A stretch of DNA of 64,000 nucleotides from SIG565 sp045601525 (GTDB lineage: Bacteria > Bacillota > Clostridia > Oscillospirales > Acutalibacteraceae). The first letter of the stretch is position 1. Each line of letters starts with the position of its first letter. Positions 48,524-56,302 of the stretch are shown piece after piece. The position numbers and the translations under genes are program-made. The stretch is taken from contig JAZRZR010000005.1 of assembly GCA_045601525.1 (NCBI GenBank), positions 1-64,000 of the forward strand, written 5' to 3'. A model generated the notes under the pieces. The model was not told where the DNA came from. It worked only from the letters and a program-made list of their open reading frames with translations, and searched no databases.

Positions 48524-50017
48524 ATGGAAAAATTTGTAGAATCACTAACAAACATAAATAGTGTAATCAATGGTTTTATTTGGGTTAAGATAGGTCTTGT
48601 TATGCTTATAGGTACAGGTATCATAACCACAATTATCACTAAATTCTTTCAGGTTGGCCGCCTCGGTCACTGGTGGAGAGAAACGATTGTAACGGTTTTC
48701 AAAAAGGATAGCCAGGCAACCAAGAAAACTGATAAAAAGAGTATTTCGCAGTTTCAGGCGCTTTGCACTGCCTTGGCCGCAACAATCGGTACAGGTAATA
48801 TTGCAGGTGTTGCCGCCGCAATCGTAATAGGTGGTCCGGGTGCTGTTTTTTGGATGTGGGTTGCTGCATTTTTCGGTATGATGACTAACTATTCCGAAAA
48901 TGTACTTGGCATTTTCTACCGCCGCCGCAATAAATTGGGCGAGTGGTCGGGAGGCCCTATGTATTATTTGCGTGATGGTTTGGGCGGCAAAAAGGGCTGC
49001 AAATGGTTCGGTAAAATTTTAGCGGTGCTCTTTGCCGGCTTTGCAGTGCTTGCTTCCTTTGGTATCGGAAATATGGGACAGGTAAATAAAATCACCATCA
49101 ATATTAAGGGCGCATTTTTCCCGAACAATAATTCCGAAATATTGCCTGTTATAATCGGTCTTGTAATTATGGTGATTACTGCGGCTATCGTAATCGGCGG
49201 TCTTCAAAGAATTGCATCGGTTGCCGAAAAAATAGTGCCTGTTATGGCTGTGCTTTATGTTATTGGCGCACTTATTATTGTTATTCTTAATGTGCAAAGT
49301 TTGGGCGCTATGTTTGCTGCAATCTTTAAGTTTGCATTTATTCCTCGTGCAGCATTGGGCGGTGCGGCAGGCTATGCTATTAAGGAGGTTATGACACAGG
49401 GCTTCAAGCGTGGCGTTTTCTCGAATGAAGCAGGTCTTGGTTCATCGGTTATGGTTCACTCATCATCAAATGTAAAAGAACCTGTAAGACAGGGTATGTG
49501 GGGCATATTTGAGGTTTTCTTTGATACCATGGTTGTTTGTACTATGACCGCTGTTGTTGTTTTGTCATCAGGCCTTATCAATCTTGAAACAGGAGTAGCT
49601 AACCCCGGTGTTGATGATGCAACACTTGTAGCAAAGGTTTTCGGCACACACTTTGGCATAGCGGGTGAAATGTTTATAGCAGTTGCGATATTCCTTTTCG
49701 CCTTTACAACGGTGCTTGGTTGGTCGCAATATGGTAGTAAGGCTATCGAATATCTCTTTGGCGTAAAGGCAGTTAAGTTCTACAAAATTTTCTTTGTATT
49801 GCTTATTATGGCAGGCGCAGTTATGGAGTCATCTTTGGCATGGGATATTTCAGATACCTTTAACGGTCTTATGATGGTGCCCAACCTTATCGGTGTGGTT
49901 GTTCTTTGTCCTCAAGTGGCAAAAATCACCCAAAACTACATAAATCGCATAATCAAGAAAAAGGATATCGACCCATTAGTTTCGGTATATTCTTCCGATG
50001 TTGATATAGATGAATAA
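48524..50017 (+). CDS. Sodium:alanine/glycine symporter (AGCS family)
   Basis: A 497-residue Na+-dependent alanine/glycine transporter with about eleven helices. The signature ATIGTGNIAGVAAAIVIGGP and the downstream FGMMTNYSENVLGIFYRRR, GFKRGVFSNEAGLGSSVMVH and FAFTTVLGWSQYGSKAIEYL match AlsT/GlyP-type proteins. ATG 48524 is preceded by AGGGGAG; a TTG start at 48503 falls in the terminator T-run. Glycine control of the leader supports glycine as substrate. Confidence 0.95.
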   Translation: MEKFVESLTNINSVINGFIWVKIGLVMLIGTGIITTIITKFFQVGRLGHWWRETIVTVFKKDSQATKKTDKKSISQFQALCTALAATIGTGNIAGVAAAIVIGGPGAVFWMWVAAFFGMMTNYSENVLGIFYRRRNKLGEWSGGPMYYLRDGLGGKKGCKWFGKILAVLFAGFAVLASFGIGNMGQVNKITINIKGAFFPNNNSEILPVIIGLVIMVITAAIVIGGLQRIASVAEKIVPVMAVLYVIGALIIVILNVQSLGAMFAAIFKFAFIPRAALGGAAGYAIKEVMTQGFKRGVFSNEAGLGSSVMVHSSSNVKEPVRQGMWGIFEVFFDTMVVCTMTAVVVLSSGLINLETGVANPGVDDATLVAKVFGTHFGIAGEMFIAVAIFLFAFTTVLGWSQYGSKAIEYLFGVKAVKFYKIFFVLLIMAGAVMESSLAWDISDTFNGLMMVPNLIGVVVLCPQVAKITQNYINRIIKKKDIDPLVSVYSSDVDIDE

Positions 50018-50024
50018 AAAACAA

Positions 50025-50050
50025 ACCCGATAGTCAAATGACTATCGGGT
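50025..50050. terminator. Bidirectional terminator after AGCS gene
   Basis: A 12-bp stem (ACCCGATAGTCA/TGACTATCGGGT) with a 2-base central spacer, then CTATTTTTTATTTT on the plus strand; A-rich flank on the other side serves the minus-strand unit ending at 50058. Confidence 0.85.
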
Positions 50051-50057
50051 CTATTTT

Positions 50058-50774
50058 TTATTTTGTTTTAAGCTTATCAATTACGCCGTCGGCCTGTTTG
50101 GTGTGAAGTTCAATATCGCGACTGCTTTCAATTATTGTACCGCCGATAACACGCTTGCCAAGGATTAGATTTTCAGGTATTTCTATGCCGTCTGCCTTGG
50201 CTTTCTCTTGTGCAATGTTGGGTAGATTTATGCTGTCGGTAAAGAAATGCTCAACTGAATTAAAGTTTGTATCGAGTTCATCAAAACGCTTTTGGTCGGT
50301 GATGAAAAGTAGAGCGTCACCCTCGCTCGAAATAATGGCCTGCAAGCGTGTGGCCATACTTCTAACATATTCAAGGTCATAAGAATCATCGGTGTTATAA
50401 GAACAGTCAATAAACTGAATATTAACCTCACCGTCGTTATTTATATCCTCAAAATATGGAGTTAGGTAATCTTTGAAATAACCTATTTGTATATCGCTTA
50501 AAAAGGTATTGGTGTAAACTATAACCTTGGCATCATATTTGGGCTTTAAGGCGCATTGTGTAATGCAAAATGCCATAATAATAGCCACAAGAAAAGCAAT
50601 TATAATATGCACCTTATGATAAAACCAAAAGGTTTGCCATTTGGTTTTGGTTGTAAGCACGGCTTCGGGCGCCTTTTCGGGTGTGATTTCACCCGCTTGC
50701 ATTTTCTTAAGCTCGATAAAAGAGCGTTGCGCTTTTTTTCTCTCGCTCAAAATCTCGTTTTTGTTATTCGGCAT
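50058..50774 (-). CDS. Hypothetical single-helix membrane protein
   Basis: A 238-residue protein. A charged cytoplasmic N-terminus (about 1-50, MPNNKNEILSERKKAQRSFI) precedes one helix (HIIIAFLVAIIMAFCITQCA, about 54-73). The mature part has a beta-alpha look (VIVYTNTFLSDIQIGYFKDY, GDALLFITDQKRFDEL) as in small solute-binding or regulatory ectodomains, but I do not recognise it. GAGGTGA precedes the ATG. It is last in the minus unit that starts with the PTS gene. Confidence 0.6.
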   Translation of the reverse strand: MPNNKNEILSERKKAQRSFIELKKMQAGEITPEKAPEAVLTTKTKWQTFWFYHKVHIIIAFLVAIIMAFCITQCALKPKYDAKVIVYTNTFLSDIQIGYFKDYLTPYFEDINNDGEVNIQFIDCSYNTDDSYDLEYVRSMATRLQAIISSEGDALLFITDQKRFDELDTNFNSVEHFFTDSINLPNIAQEKAKADGIEIPENLILGKRVIGGTIIESSRDIELHTKQADGVIDKLKTK

Positions 50775-50790
50775 TTTTTCACCTCACAAA

Positions 50791-51099
50791 TTATTTTATA
50801 AAGAATTCGGCAATAAGCACCACAGCGCAGGCAATAGCTGAAACGGGCATAAGTCCTAAATTAAAGTAAGCGGCAATTATTGCGGCAATAAGGGCTAAAA
50901 TTCCCGAAAGGGTTGAATTTGTAGCCTCAATAATAGCGGGGAATGTCATAACCGCAAGGGTTACATAGGGCACATAGAAAAGGAAAGATTTAAGGAAGGG
51001 ATTTTTAATTTCCCGTCTTATAAGTGTTAATGGCAACACCCTTATCAAATAGGTAACAAGTGCCATTATAAGTATATAAATATAAATGTTATGCTGCAT
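50791..51099 (-). CDS. azlD: AzlD-family branched-chain amino acid export subunit
   Basis: A 102-residue, four-helix membrane protein with the family pattern VTYLIRVLPLTLIRREIKNP, then FLKSFLFYVPYVTLAVMTFP. With AzlC it forms a two-component exporter of branched-chain amino acids (or analogues). GGAGGAT lies before the ATG, and the gene overlaps azlC by 11 bases. Confidence 0.9.
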   Translation of the reverse strand: MQHNIYIYILIMALVTYLIRVLPLTLIRREIKNPFLKSFLFYVPYVTLAVMTFPAIIEATNSTLSGILALIAAIIAAYFNLGLMPVSAIACAVVLIAEFFIK

Positions 51100-51817
51100 T
51101 TTTATCCTCCTCTTTCACGGGGAATAAAAGGGCGGCAGTTGCCGAAATCGCTATGGTTAAAATTATAGTGCGCATACTAAAACTAAGATTTGAAAGTACA
51201 GGTAATTTCGCAAATGCAAAGCTTAAGGCAAAGGAAATTGCAATAAGCACCGCAATAATTCGGTTTTTGCGTGCAACAGGGATAATAATGGCGATGAACA
51301 TACCGTAAAGAGCGACCGATAAAGCGCTCACAATCTTAAGGGGTAATATATTACCCGCTAAAATTCCCAAAACTGTGCCAAAGCACCAACCGGGAGACGC
51401 CATACAAAATGCTCCGTATGAATAATATGGGTTAAGGGGCTTGCCTTGTCCCATAGAAATCGAAAAGATTTCATCGGTCATAGTATAGCCAATGCCAAAT
51501 CGATGTATGAAGGGCATATCTGGGGATAGGTTTTGACTGAGTGCGGCACTCATAAGCAAATATCTCGCATTGGTTACAAGGGTTATCAGTGCGGCCTCAA
51601 AGTAGGGAGCGTCGGCGGCTATAACGGTAAAGCCCGCGTATTGACCGGCAGATGCGTGATTAAGAAAGCTTGCCAAAAAGCCCTGAAAGCAGTTAAGACC
51701 GATATTAGCGGCAGCTATTCCCAAGGAAAAGGAAACCACAAAGTAGCCGAGAAAAATCGGGATACCGTGGCGCATACCCTTAAGAAAGGCAGTTTTATTT
51801 ATAGATGATACCTTCAT
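51089..51817 (-). CDS. azlC: AzlC-family branched-chain amino acid exporter
   Basis: A 242-residue membrane protein: GIPIFLGYFVVSFSLGIAA, NHASAGQYAGFTVIAADAP, TLVTNARYLLMSAALSQ and GYTMTDEIFSISMGQG match the AzlC family (AzlC/YgaZ). About seven helices are visible. It overlaps the tcdA stop by one base and azlD by 11 bases, indicating a co-translated pair. Confidence 0.93.
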   Translation of the reverse strand: MKVSSINKTAFLKGMRHGIPIFLGYFVVSFSLGIAAANIGLNCFQGFLASFLNHASAGQYAGFTVIAADAPYFEAALITLVTNARYLLMSAALSQNLSPDMPFIHRFGIGYTMTDEIFSISMGQGKPLNPYYSYGAFCMASPGWCFGTVLGILAGNILPLKIVSALSVALYGMFIAIIIPVARKNRIIAVLIAISFALSFAFAKLPVLSNLSFSMRTIILTIAISATAALLFPVKEEDKNAA

Positions 51818-52521
51818 TATTTTATCCTCAAATCGTTAATAACGGCGCTTGCCGCAATAAGACCTGCCGTAGCGGGCACAAAGGCGGTACTTCCTGGTGA
51901 AAGGCGCCCGTTTTGGTTAATTTCGGCAAGGTGGTTAGGAACTATCGGCGGCTCGTCCGACCAAACAACAGTGAGCGACTTAACCCCTCTTTTTTTAAGT
52001 TCGGTTCGCATAACTCTTGCTAATGGGCAAACCGAGGTTTTGTATATATCGCCAAGCTTTAGGCGTGTGGGGTCGCACTTGTTACCAGTCCCCATAATCG
52101 AAATAATGGGAACACCAACTTCTTGAGATTTGATTATCAAATCAATCTTGGCGGTAACTGTATCGATAGCATCAATAACATAATCGTATTGGCTAAAGTC
52201 GAGTTTTGTATCTGGCATATAAAAAATGTCATAAGCGCCAATATTTATATTGGGATTTATACCAATTGCCCTTTCCTTTGCCACCTCTACCTTTTTTCTA
52301 TTTAAGGTTTTTTCGGTAGCAATTATTTGGCGGTTGATATTAGATTCTTTAACTGTATCGTTATCGAAAATATCAATATTTCCAATACCGCTACGAACCA
52401 AGCCCTCCAAAACATAAGAACCCACACCGCCGATGCCAAAAACGGCAACCCGACAGTTTTTAAGTTTTTCTATTGAGTTTTCGCCAAACAGTGCGGCAGT
52501 TCTTATAAAACGAGGGTTCAT
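51817..52521 (-). CDS. tcdA: tRNA threonylcarbamoyladenosine dehydratase
   Basis: A 234-residue ThiF/E1-like enzyme that cyclises t6A37 in tRNA to ct6A using ATP. VAVFGIGGVGSYVLEGLVRS binds the nucleotide; DIFDNDTVKESNINRQI, DYVIDAIDTVTAKIDLI and STAFVPATAGLIAASAVIND are typical of TcdA/CsdL. GGAGAGA precedes the ATG, and there is one base between it and the kinase stop. The sulfur-carrier partner genes are not adjacent. Confidence 0.9.
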   Translation of the reverse strand: MNPRFIRTAALFGENSIEKLKNCRVAVFGIGGVGSYVLEGLVRSGIGNIDIFDNDTVKESNINRQIIATEKTLNRKKVEVAKERAIGINPNINIGAYDIFYMPDTKLDFSQYDYVIDAIDTVTAKIDLIIKSQEVGVPIISIMGTGNKCDPTRLKLGDIYKTSVCPLARVMRTELKKRGVKSLTVVWSDEPPIVPNHLAEINQNGRLSPGSTAFVPATAGLIAASAVINDLRIK

Positions 52522-52522
52522 T

Positions 52523-53362
52523 TTATCTCTCCAAATATTTTATCAGATTGGGTAATTCCTTTTCAAAATGAACACCGTAGCGGCGCTCACTATCATCAGC
52601 GATAGTATGAAGTATTGAACGGCAGGTGAATTTAGCTGCAATAGAGGCGGCACTCGGCAAATCGTGTCCTAAAACGAGGGCCGAGGTAAGCGCACTTGCA
52701 AAAACATCACCCGTGCCGTGAAAAGTGGCATCAATTTTATCTTCAAAGGTGTAGTTTATTTTCTCACCGTCAAAACAAGCGGCACCGAGCTTGTTATTAT
52801 CAAAATAAACCCCCGTAAGCACGATTTTTGTTTTTGTGGCAGCATAAAGGCGAGAAAGCAAACCCTCAATATATTCCTTTTTATAGGGACCCTCCGTGTA
52901 TTCTTCACCTAACATAAGAACAGCCTCGGTAATGTTTGGGACGATTATATCTGCTTCGGCGCAAAGGGTGAGCATATTTTTGGCAAATTCCAAATCAAAG
53001 CCTACATACATTTTGCCGTGGTCGGCCATTGCGGGGTCGCAAATCAAAATTGTCTTTTGGGTGCGAAGAAGCCGTGCGGCCTCTTTAACCAACTCAATTT
53101 GTCTTGCACTACCCAAATAGCCTGTATAAATAGCCTCAAACTCAAAACCGTTTTCTTTCCAATGTTTTGCAATGGGCATTATATCATCGGTTAAATCTCT
53201 AAATGTAAAATTAGTAAAACCGCCTGTATGGGTGGATAAAACGGCGGTGGGTATAACGGCGGTTTCAATGCCTGCGGCCGAGCAAATAGGCAATGCAACG
53301 GTTAGAGAGCATTTGCCAAGACCTGATATATCGTGTATAGCGGCTATTCTCTTTTGACTCAT
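52523..53362 (-). CDS. Pyridoxamine/pyridoxal kinase
   Basis: A 279-residue PdxY/ThiD-like ribokinase-fold kinase making vitamin B6 phosphates. AAIHDISGLGKCSLTVALPI, VLSTHTGGFTNFTFRDLTDD, YTGYLGSARQIELV, DPAMADHGKMY, VPNITEAVLMLGEEY and DATFHGTGDVFASALTSALV (the GTGD anion hole) are visible. ATG 53362 is chosen since AAGGAG lies ahead of it and it overlaps the nth stop (ATGA). Salvage of B6 would serve the PLP enzymes found in the window. Confidence 0.9.
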   Translation of the reverse strand: MSQKRIAAIHDISGLGKCSLTVALPICSAAGIETAVIPTAVLSTHTGGFTNFTFRDLTDDIMPIAKHWKENGFEFEAIYTGYLGSARQIELVKEAARLLRTQKTILICDPAMADHGKMYVGFDLEFAKNMLTLCAEADIIVPNITEAVLMLGEEYTEGPYKKEYIEGLLSRLYAATKTKIVLTGVYFDNNKLGAACFDGEKINYTFEDKIDATFHGTGDVFASALTSALVLGHDLPSAASIAAKFTCRSILHTIADDSERRYGVHFEKELPNLIKYLER

Positions 53363-53991
53363 ACTCGCACTCCTTTTTTGCATATATCTCTTAAAATACA
53401 GTCCTCACATTTAGGGTTTCTTGCCGAACATATATCCCTGCCGAACAAAACAATTCTGTGGCAAAAATCACTCGACTCATCTTGGGGTAAGAGTTTTCGC
53501 ATCTCCTTTTCAACCTTTATAGGAACGGTGGTTTCCACAAATCCTAAGCGGTTGCAAATGCGGATAAAATGGGTATCGGTTACAACGGCACCCTTGCCGT
53601 AAATATCACCGCAAATAAGGTTGGCGGTTTTGCGACCAATACCCGAAAGTGAGGTTAATTCCTCTATCGTATCGGGCACCCGCCCATCAAAATTATCAAG
53701 CAATTGCTTTGATAATTCTATTATATCCTTGGCCTTTGTTTTATAAAGACCACAGCTTTTTATAAGTTCTTCAACCTCACCAAGCGTTGCGTCGGCCATT
53801 GCCTTTTCATCAGGAAACCTCTCAAAAAGGGTAGGAGTTACAAGATTAACACGGGCATCGGTGCATTGGGCTGAAAGACGAGTGGCTACAAGTAGTTGAA
53901 ATGGGGTTTTGTATTCAAGCGAGCATTTAGCTTCTGGATATAAGGACTTTAAGCGCTCGATAGCAATCAAAACACGTTCTTTTTTTCTCAT
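53359..53991 (-). CDS. nth: Endonuclease III
   Basis: A 210-residue base-excision-repair glycosylase/AP lyase for oxidised pyrimidines. LLVATRLSAQCTDARVN begins the helix-hairpin-helix domain; the catalytic Lys is in LSGIGRKTANLICGD and the catalytic Asp in VVTDTHFIRICNRL. The [4Fe-4S] loop CSARNPKCEDCILRDIC has C-x6-C-x2-C-x5-C spacing. ATG 53991 overlaps the end of the PTS gene by 4 bases (ATGA) with AAGGA in front; longer in-frame extension to 54057 is unlikely. Confidence 0.95.
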   Translation of the reverse strand: MRKKERVLIAIERLKSLYPEAKCSLEYKTPFQLLVATRLSAQCTDARVNLVTPTLFERFPDEKAMADATLGEVEELIKSCGLYKTKAKDIIELSKQLLDNFDGRVPDTIEELTSLSGIGRKTANLICGDIYGKGAVVTDTHFIRICNRLGFVETTVPIKVEKEMRKLLPQDESSDFCHRIVLFGRDICSARNPKCEDCILRDICKKGVRV

Positions 53992-55037
53992 TTTGTTATT
54001 CCTTCTAAAAGAAGGTCGTTTTTCTTTATAATACCAAGTTTGCGCATAGCCTCGCAAATAACAAGGGTAAGTATAGCGGGGGCAATAAAGTGCATAGCAA
54101 GAATTTCGATAATGGTGATAATCGGTGAAACACCTGCGTTTGTCATTGCCTCAAAAGCTGAAAGCTGACCAACAAGACCTGCCGAGCCCATACCTGAGCC
54201 GATAGGGGTGCTAAGCATTTTTAATACGGCCGAGGAAATAGGTCCTAAAATAGCGCTTGAAATTATAGGGGGCAACCAAACAATCGGCTTACGTACGATA
54301 TTAGGCATTTGAAGCATTGATGTGCCAAGACCTTGAGCTATAAGACCGCCGAATTTGTTCTCTCGGTAGCTCATAACGGCAAAGCCTACCATGTTGCAGC
54401 AACAACCAATTGTAGCGGCACCTGCGGCAAGACCTGTAATGCCCATAGAAATGCCGATAGCCGCACTGCTTATAGGCAAGGTAAGTAAAATTCCCATAAT
54501 AACCGAGATGGCAATACCGCCTAAGATGGGGCTCTTTTCAACATTTATGTTTACAAGTGCGCCTATCCATTTCATAGCGGCCGAAATATACGGACCAATC
54601 AAAAGACCTACAACAGAGCCTGCAATTACACAACAAAGAGGTGTTAAAATAATATCAATTTTGGTTTTTCCGGCAATTAAAGCACCAATTTCGATTGCAA
54701 CATAAGCCGCAATAAAGGCGCCTAATGGCTCACCGGGAGTGCCGATAGTTATACTGCCAAGGGCAACATTCGGGAAGGCGCCCACAAAACCTGCAACGGC
54801 GGCCGAAACAACGGTTAGGGGGGCGGCTTTTAATTTAGCCGCAACGCCGACGCCGATACCTGCACCTGTAACGGTCTTTGCTGCATTGCCGATAGCAATG
54901 AGGTATGTAGCCACAATGGTATCGCCAAACAGTTTTCCTATCTGACAAATAATTGTACCGATAATAAGTGTGGCGAAAAGGCCTAAAGCCATACCGCTTA
55001 GGCCGTCAATAAACAGTCGGTTAAAATACTTTTTCAT
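53988..55037 (-). CDS. PTS IIC-like sugar permease (standalone)
   Basis: A 349-residue multi-pass protein of the PTS_EIIC_2-type family, with many glycine-rich helices (GLSGMALGLFATLIIGTIIC, IGNAAKTVTGAGIGVGVAAK, GISMGITGLAAGAATIGCCC). No IIA or IIB domain is adjacent, so transport may be independent of phosphotransfer or use partners elsewhere. GAAAGG lies before the ATG, and a strong minus-strand promoter is upstream. It heads a seven-gene overlapping unit. Confidence 0.8.
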   Translation of the reverse strand: MKKYFNRLFIDGLSGMALGLFATLIIGTIICQIGKLFGDTIVATYLIAIGNAAKTVTGAGIGVGVAAKLKAAPLTVVSAAVAGFVGAFPNVALGSITIGTPGEPLGAFIAAYVAIEIGALIAGKTKIDIILTPLCCVIAGSVVGLLIGPYISAAMKWIGALVNINVEKSPILGGIAISVIMGILLTLPISSAAIGISMGITGLAAGAATIGCCCNMVGFAVMSYRENKFGGLIAQGLGTSMLQMPNIVRKPIVWLPPIISSAILGPISSAVLKMLSTPIGSGMGSAGLVGQLSAFEAMTNAGVSPIITIIEILAMHFIAPAILTLVICEAMRKLGIIKKNDLLLEGITK

Positions 55038-55081
55038 AACAACAAAACCTTTCTAAAAAGTAATTAAATCATATGTTTATT

Positions 55082-55110
55082 ATTATAACACTCTAAAAAA
55101 AGCAAGTCAA
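55082..55110 (-). promoter_or_regulatory. Promoter of the PTS-nth-azl unit
   Basis: On the minus strand TTGACT (55110-55105) and TATAAT (55087-55082) are separated by 17 bases. Confidence 0.82.
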
Positions 55111-55132
55111 CACCCCGTATCGACAAAAAAGG

Positions 55133-55161
55133 TTGCTTTTGAGGGGAAAAAAATGTATAAT
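55133..55161 (+). promoter_or_regulatory. Promoter of the phosphatase-ruvX unit
   Basis: TTGCTT at 55133-55138 and TATAAT at 55156-55161, spacer 17, divergent from the PTS promoter. Confidence 0.75.
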
Positions 55162-55178
55162 TAGACAAGGTGATTTTT

Positions 55179-55844
55179 ATGACAACAATTTATGTGGTAC
55201 GGCACTGTGAAACACTTGGCAACATAGCCCGTACATATCAAGGCACATCCGATACCGATATTTCAGAACTTGGCGCAAAGCAACTTGAGTTTTTGGCAAA
55301 ACGTTTTGAAAATAAAGTGTTTGATGCAATATATACAAGCCCACTAATTCGAGCCAAAAAAACCGCCGTAGCCATTTCGGGCAAAAGCGGAGTAAAGCCT
55401 ATTATAAGACCAAATCTTATTGAACTTTGCGGTGGAATTATAGAGGGTATGCCCTATACCGAGATATACGAAAAATATCCCGAACTTGAAATTTCTTGGA
55501 TCACTCGCACTCAGGATTTTGACCCGCCCGAAGGCGAAAGTATGCGTAAGGCATATGACCGCATTAAAAAAGAGATTTTAGAATTAGCTAAAGAAAACAA
55601 GGGAAAAACTATTTGTGTTGCTTGCCACGGCGGTATTATAAGATGCTTGCTCACTTGGGCAGTTAAGGGCGATATTGAACAAATAAACGATGTTCCTTGG
55701 AACGATAACACAGCAGTTAATAAACTTGTTTTCGATGATGATTTTAATTGCACTGTTGAGTATATGAATGATACAAGTCATCTGCCCGAAGAACTGTTAC
55801 CTAAAGCAAATTCATTAAGTGAAATGGTTAAGGTGAAAAAATGA
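55179..55844 (+). CDS. Histidine phosphatase family protein
   Basis: A 221-residue phosphoglycerate-mutase-like phosphatase. The catalytic RHxE-type motif is VVRHCETLGNIARTY with a Cys replacing the usual Gly of RHG. YTSPLIRAKKTAVAI and CVACHGGIIRCLLTWAV, with the second catalytic His, are in place. ATG 55179 follows AAGGTGA. It overlaps ruvX by 4 bases (ATGA). Possible substrates include sugar phosphates or cobalamin intermediates; none is shown by context. Confidence 0.9.
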   Translation: MTTIYVVRHCETLGNIARTYQGTSDTDISELGAKQLEFLAKRFENKVFDAIYTSPLIRAKKTAVAISGKSGVKPIIRPNLIELCGGIIEGMPYTEIYEKYPELEISWITRTQDFDPPEGESMRKAYDRIKKEILELAKENKGKTICVACHGGIIRCLLTWAVKGDIEQINDVPWNDNTAVNKLVFDDDFNCTVEYMNDTSHLPEELLPKANSLSEMVKVKK

Positions 55845-56260
55845 TAATTATGTCGGTAGATTTAGGTGATGCACGCACAGGTATCGCGGTGAGCGATAAT
55901 GCCGAAGGCTTCGCCTTCCCTAAATGTGTTATAACTGAATATAATAAGGAGCGCCTAGTAGAAAAAATAGTTGATAAGGCAAATGAACTATCGGCAGAAA
56001 TTATTGTTGTAGGACTTCCTAAGAATATGGACGGTTCTCTTGGATTTCGTGCCGAAGAGTGTAGCAAAACTGCCGAAAAAATTAAGCAATTAAGCGGCAA
56101 AGAGGTAATTCTTTGGGATGAACGCTGCACAACAATGCTTGCGCATAATTTGCTGAATGATAGCAATACAAGGGGCAAAAAGCGTAAGGAAAGCGTTGAT
56201 GCCGTTGCGGCAGTTATGATACTTGAAAGTTACTTGTCATTTAGAAAAAACAATAAATAA
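55841..56260 (+). CDS. ruvX: Holliday junction resolvase-like YqgF/RuvX
   Basis: A 139-residue RNase H-like nuclease linked to 16S rRNA 5' processing and resolution of junctions. SVDLGDARTGIAVSD holds the first Asp; IIVVGLPKNMDGSLGFRAEE and ILWDERCTTMLAHNLL, followed by RKESVDAVAAVMILESYL, carry the others. It overlaps the phosphatase stop by 4 bases. MSVDLG could start at a second ATG at 55850. Confidence 0.93.
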   Translation: MIIMSVDLGDARTGIAVSDNAEGFAFPKCVITEYNKERLVEKIVDKANELSAEIIVVGLPKNMDGSLGFRAEECSKTAEKIKQLSGKEVILWDERCTTMLAHNLLNDSNTRGKKRKESVDAVAAVMILESYLSFRKNNK

Positions 56261-56265
56261 AAAAG

Positions 56266-56298
56266 AAAATGAACCGGCTGTTTTGCCGGTTCATTTTT
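56266..56298. terminator. Bidirectional terminator between ruvX and ligA
   Basis: AAAATGAACCGGC pairs with GCCGGTTCATTTT around TGTTTT, followed by TATT. ligA ends 4 bases beyond on the other strand. Confidence 0.88.
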
Positions 56299-56302
56299 AT
56301 TG

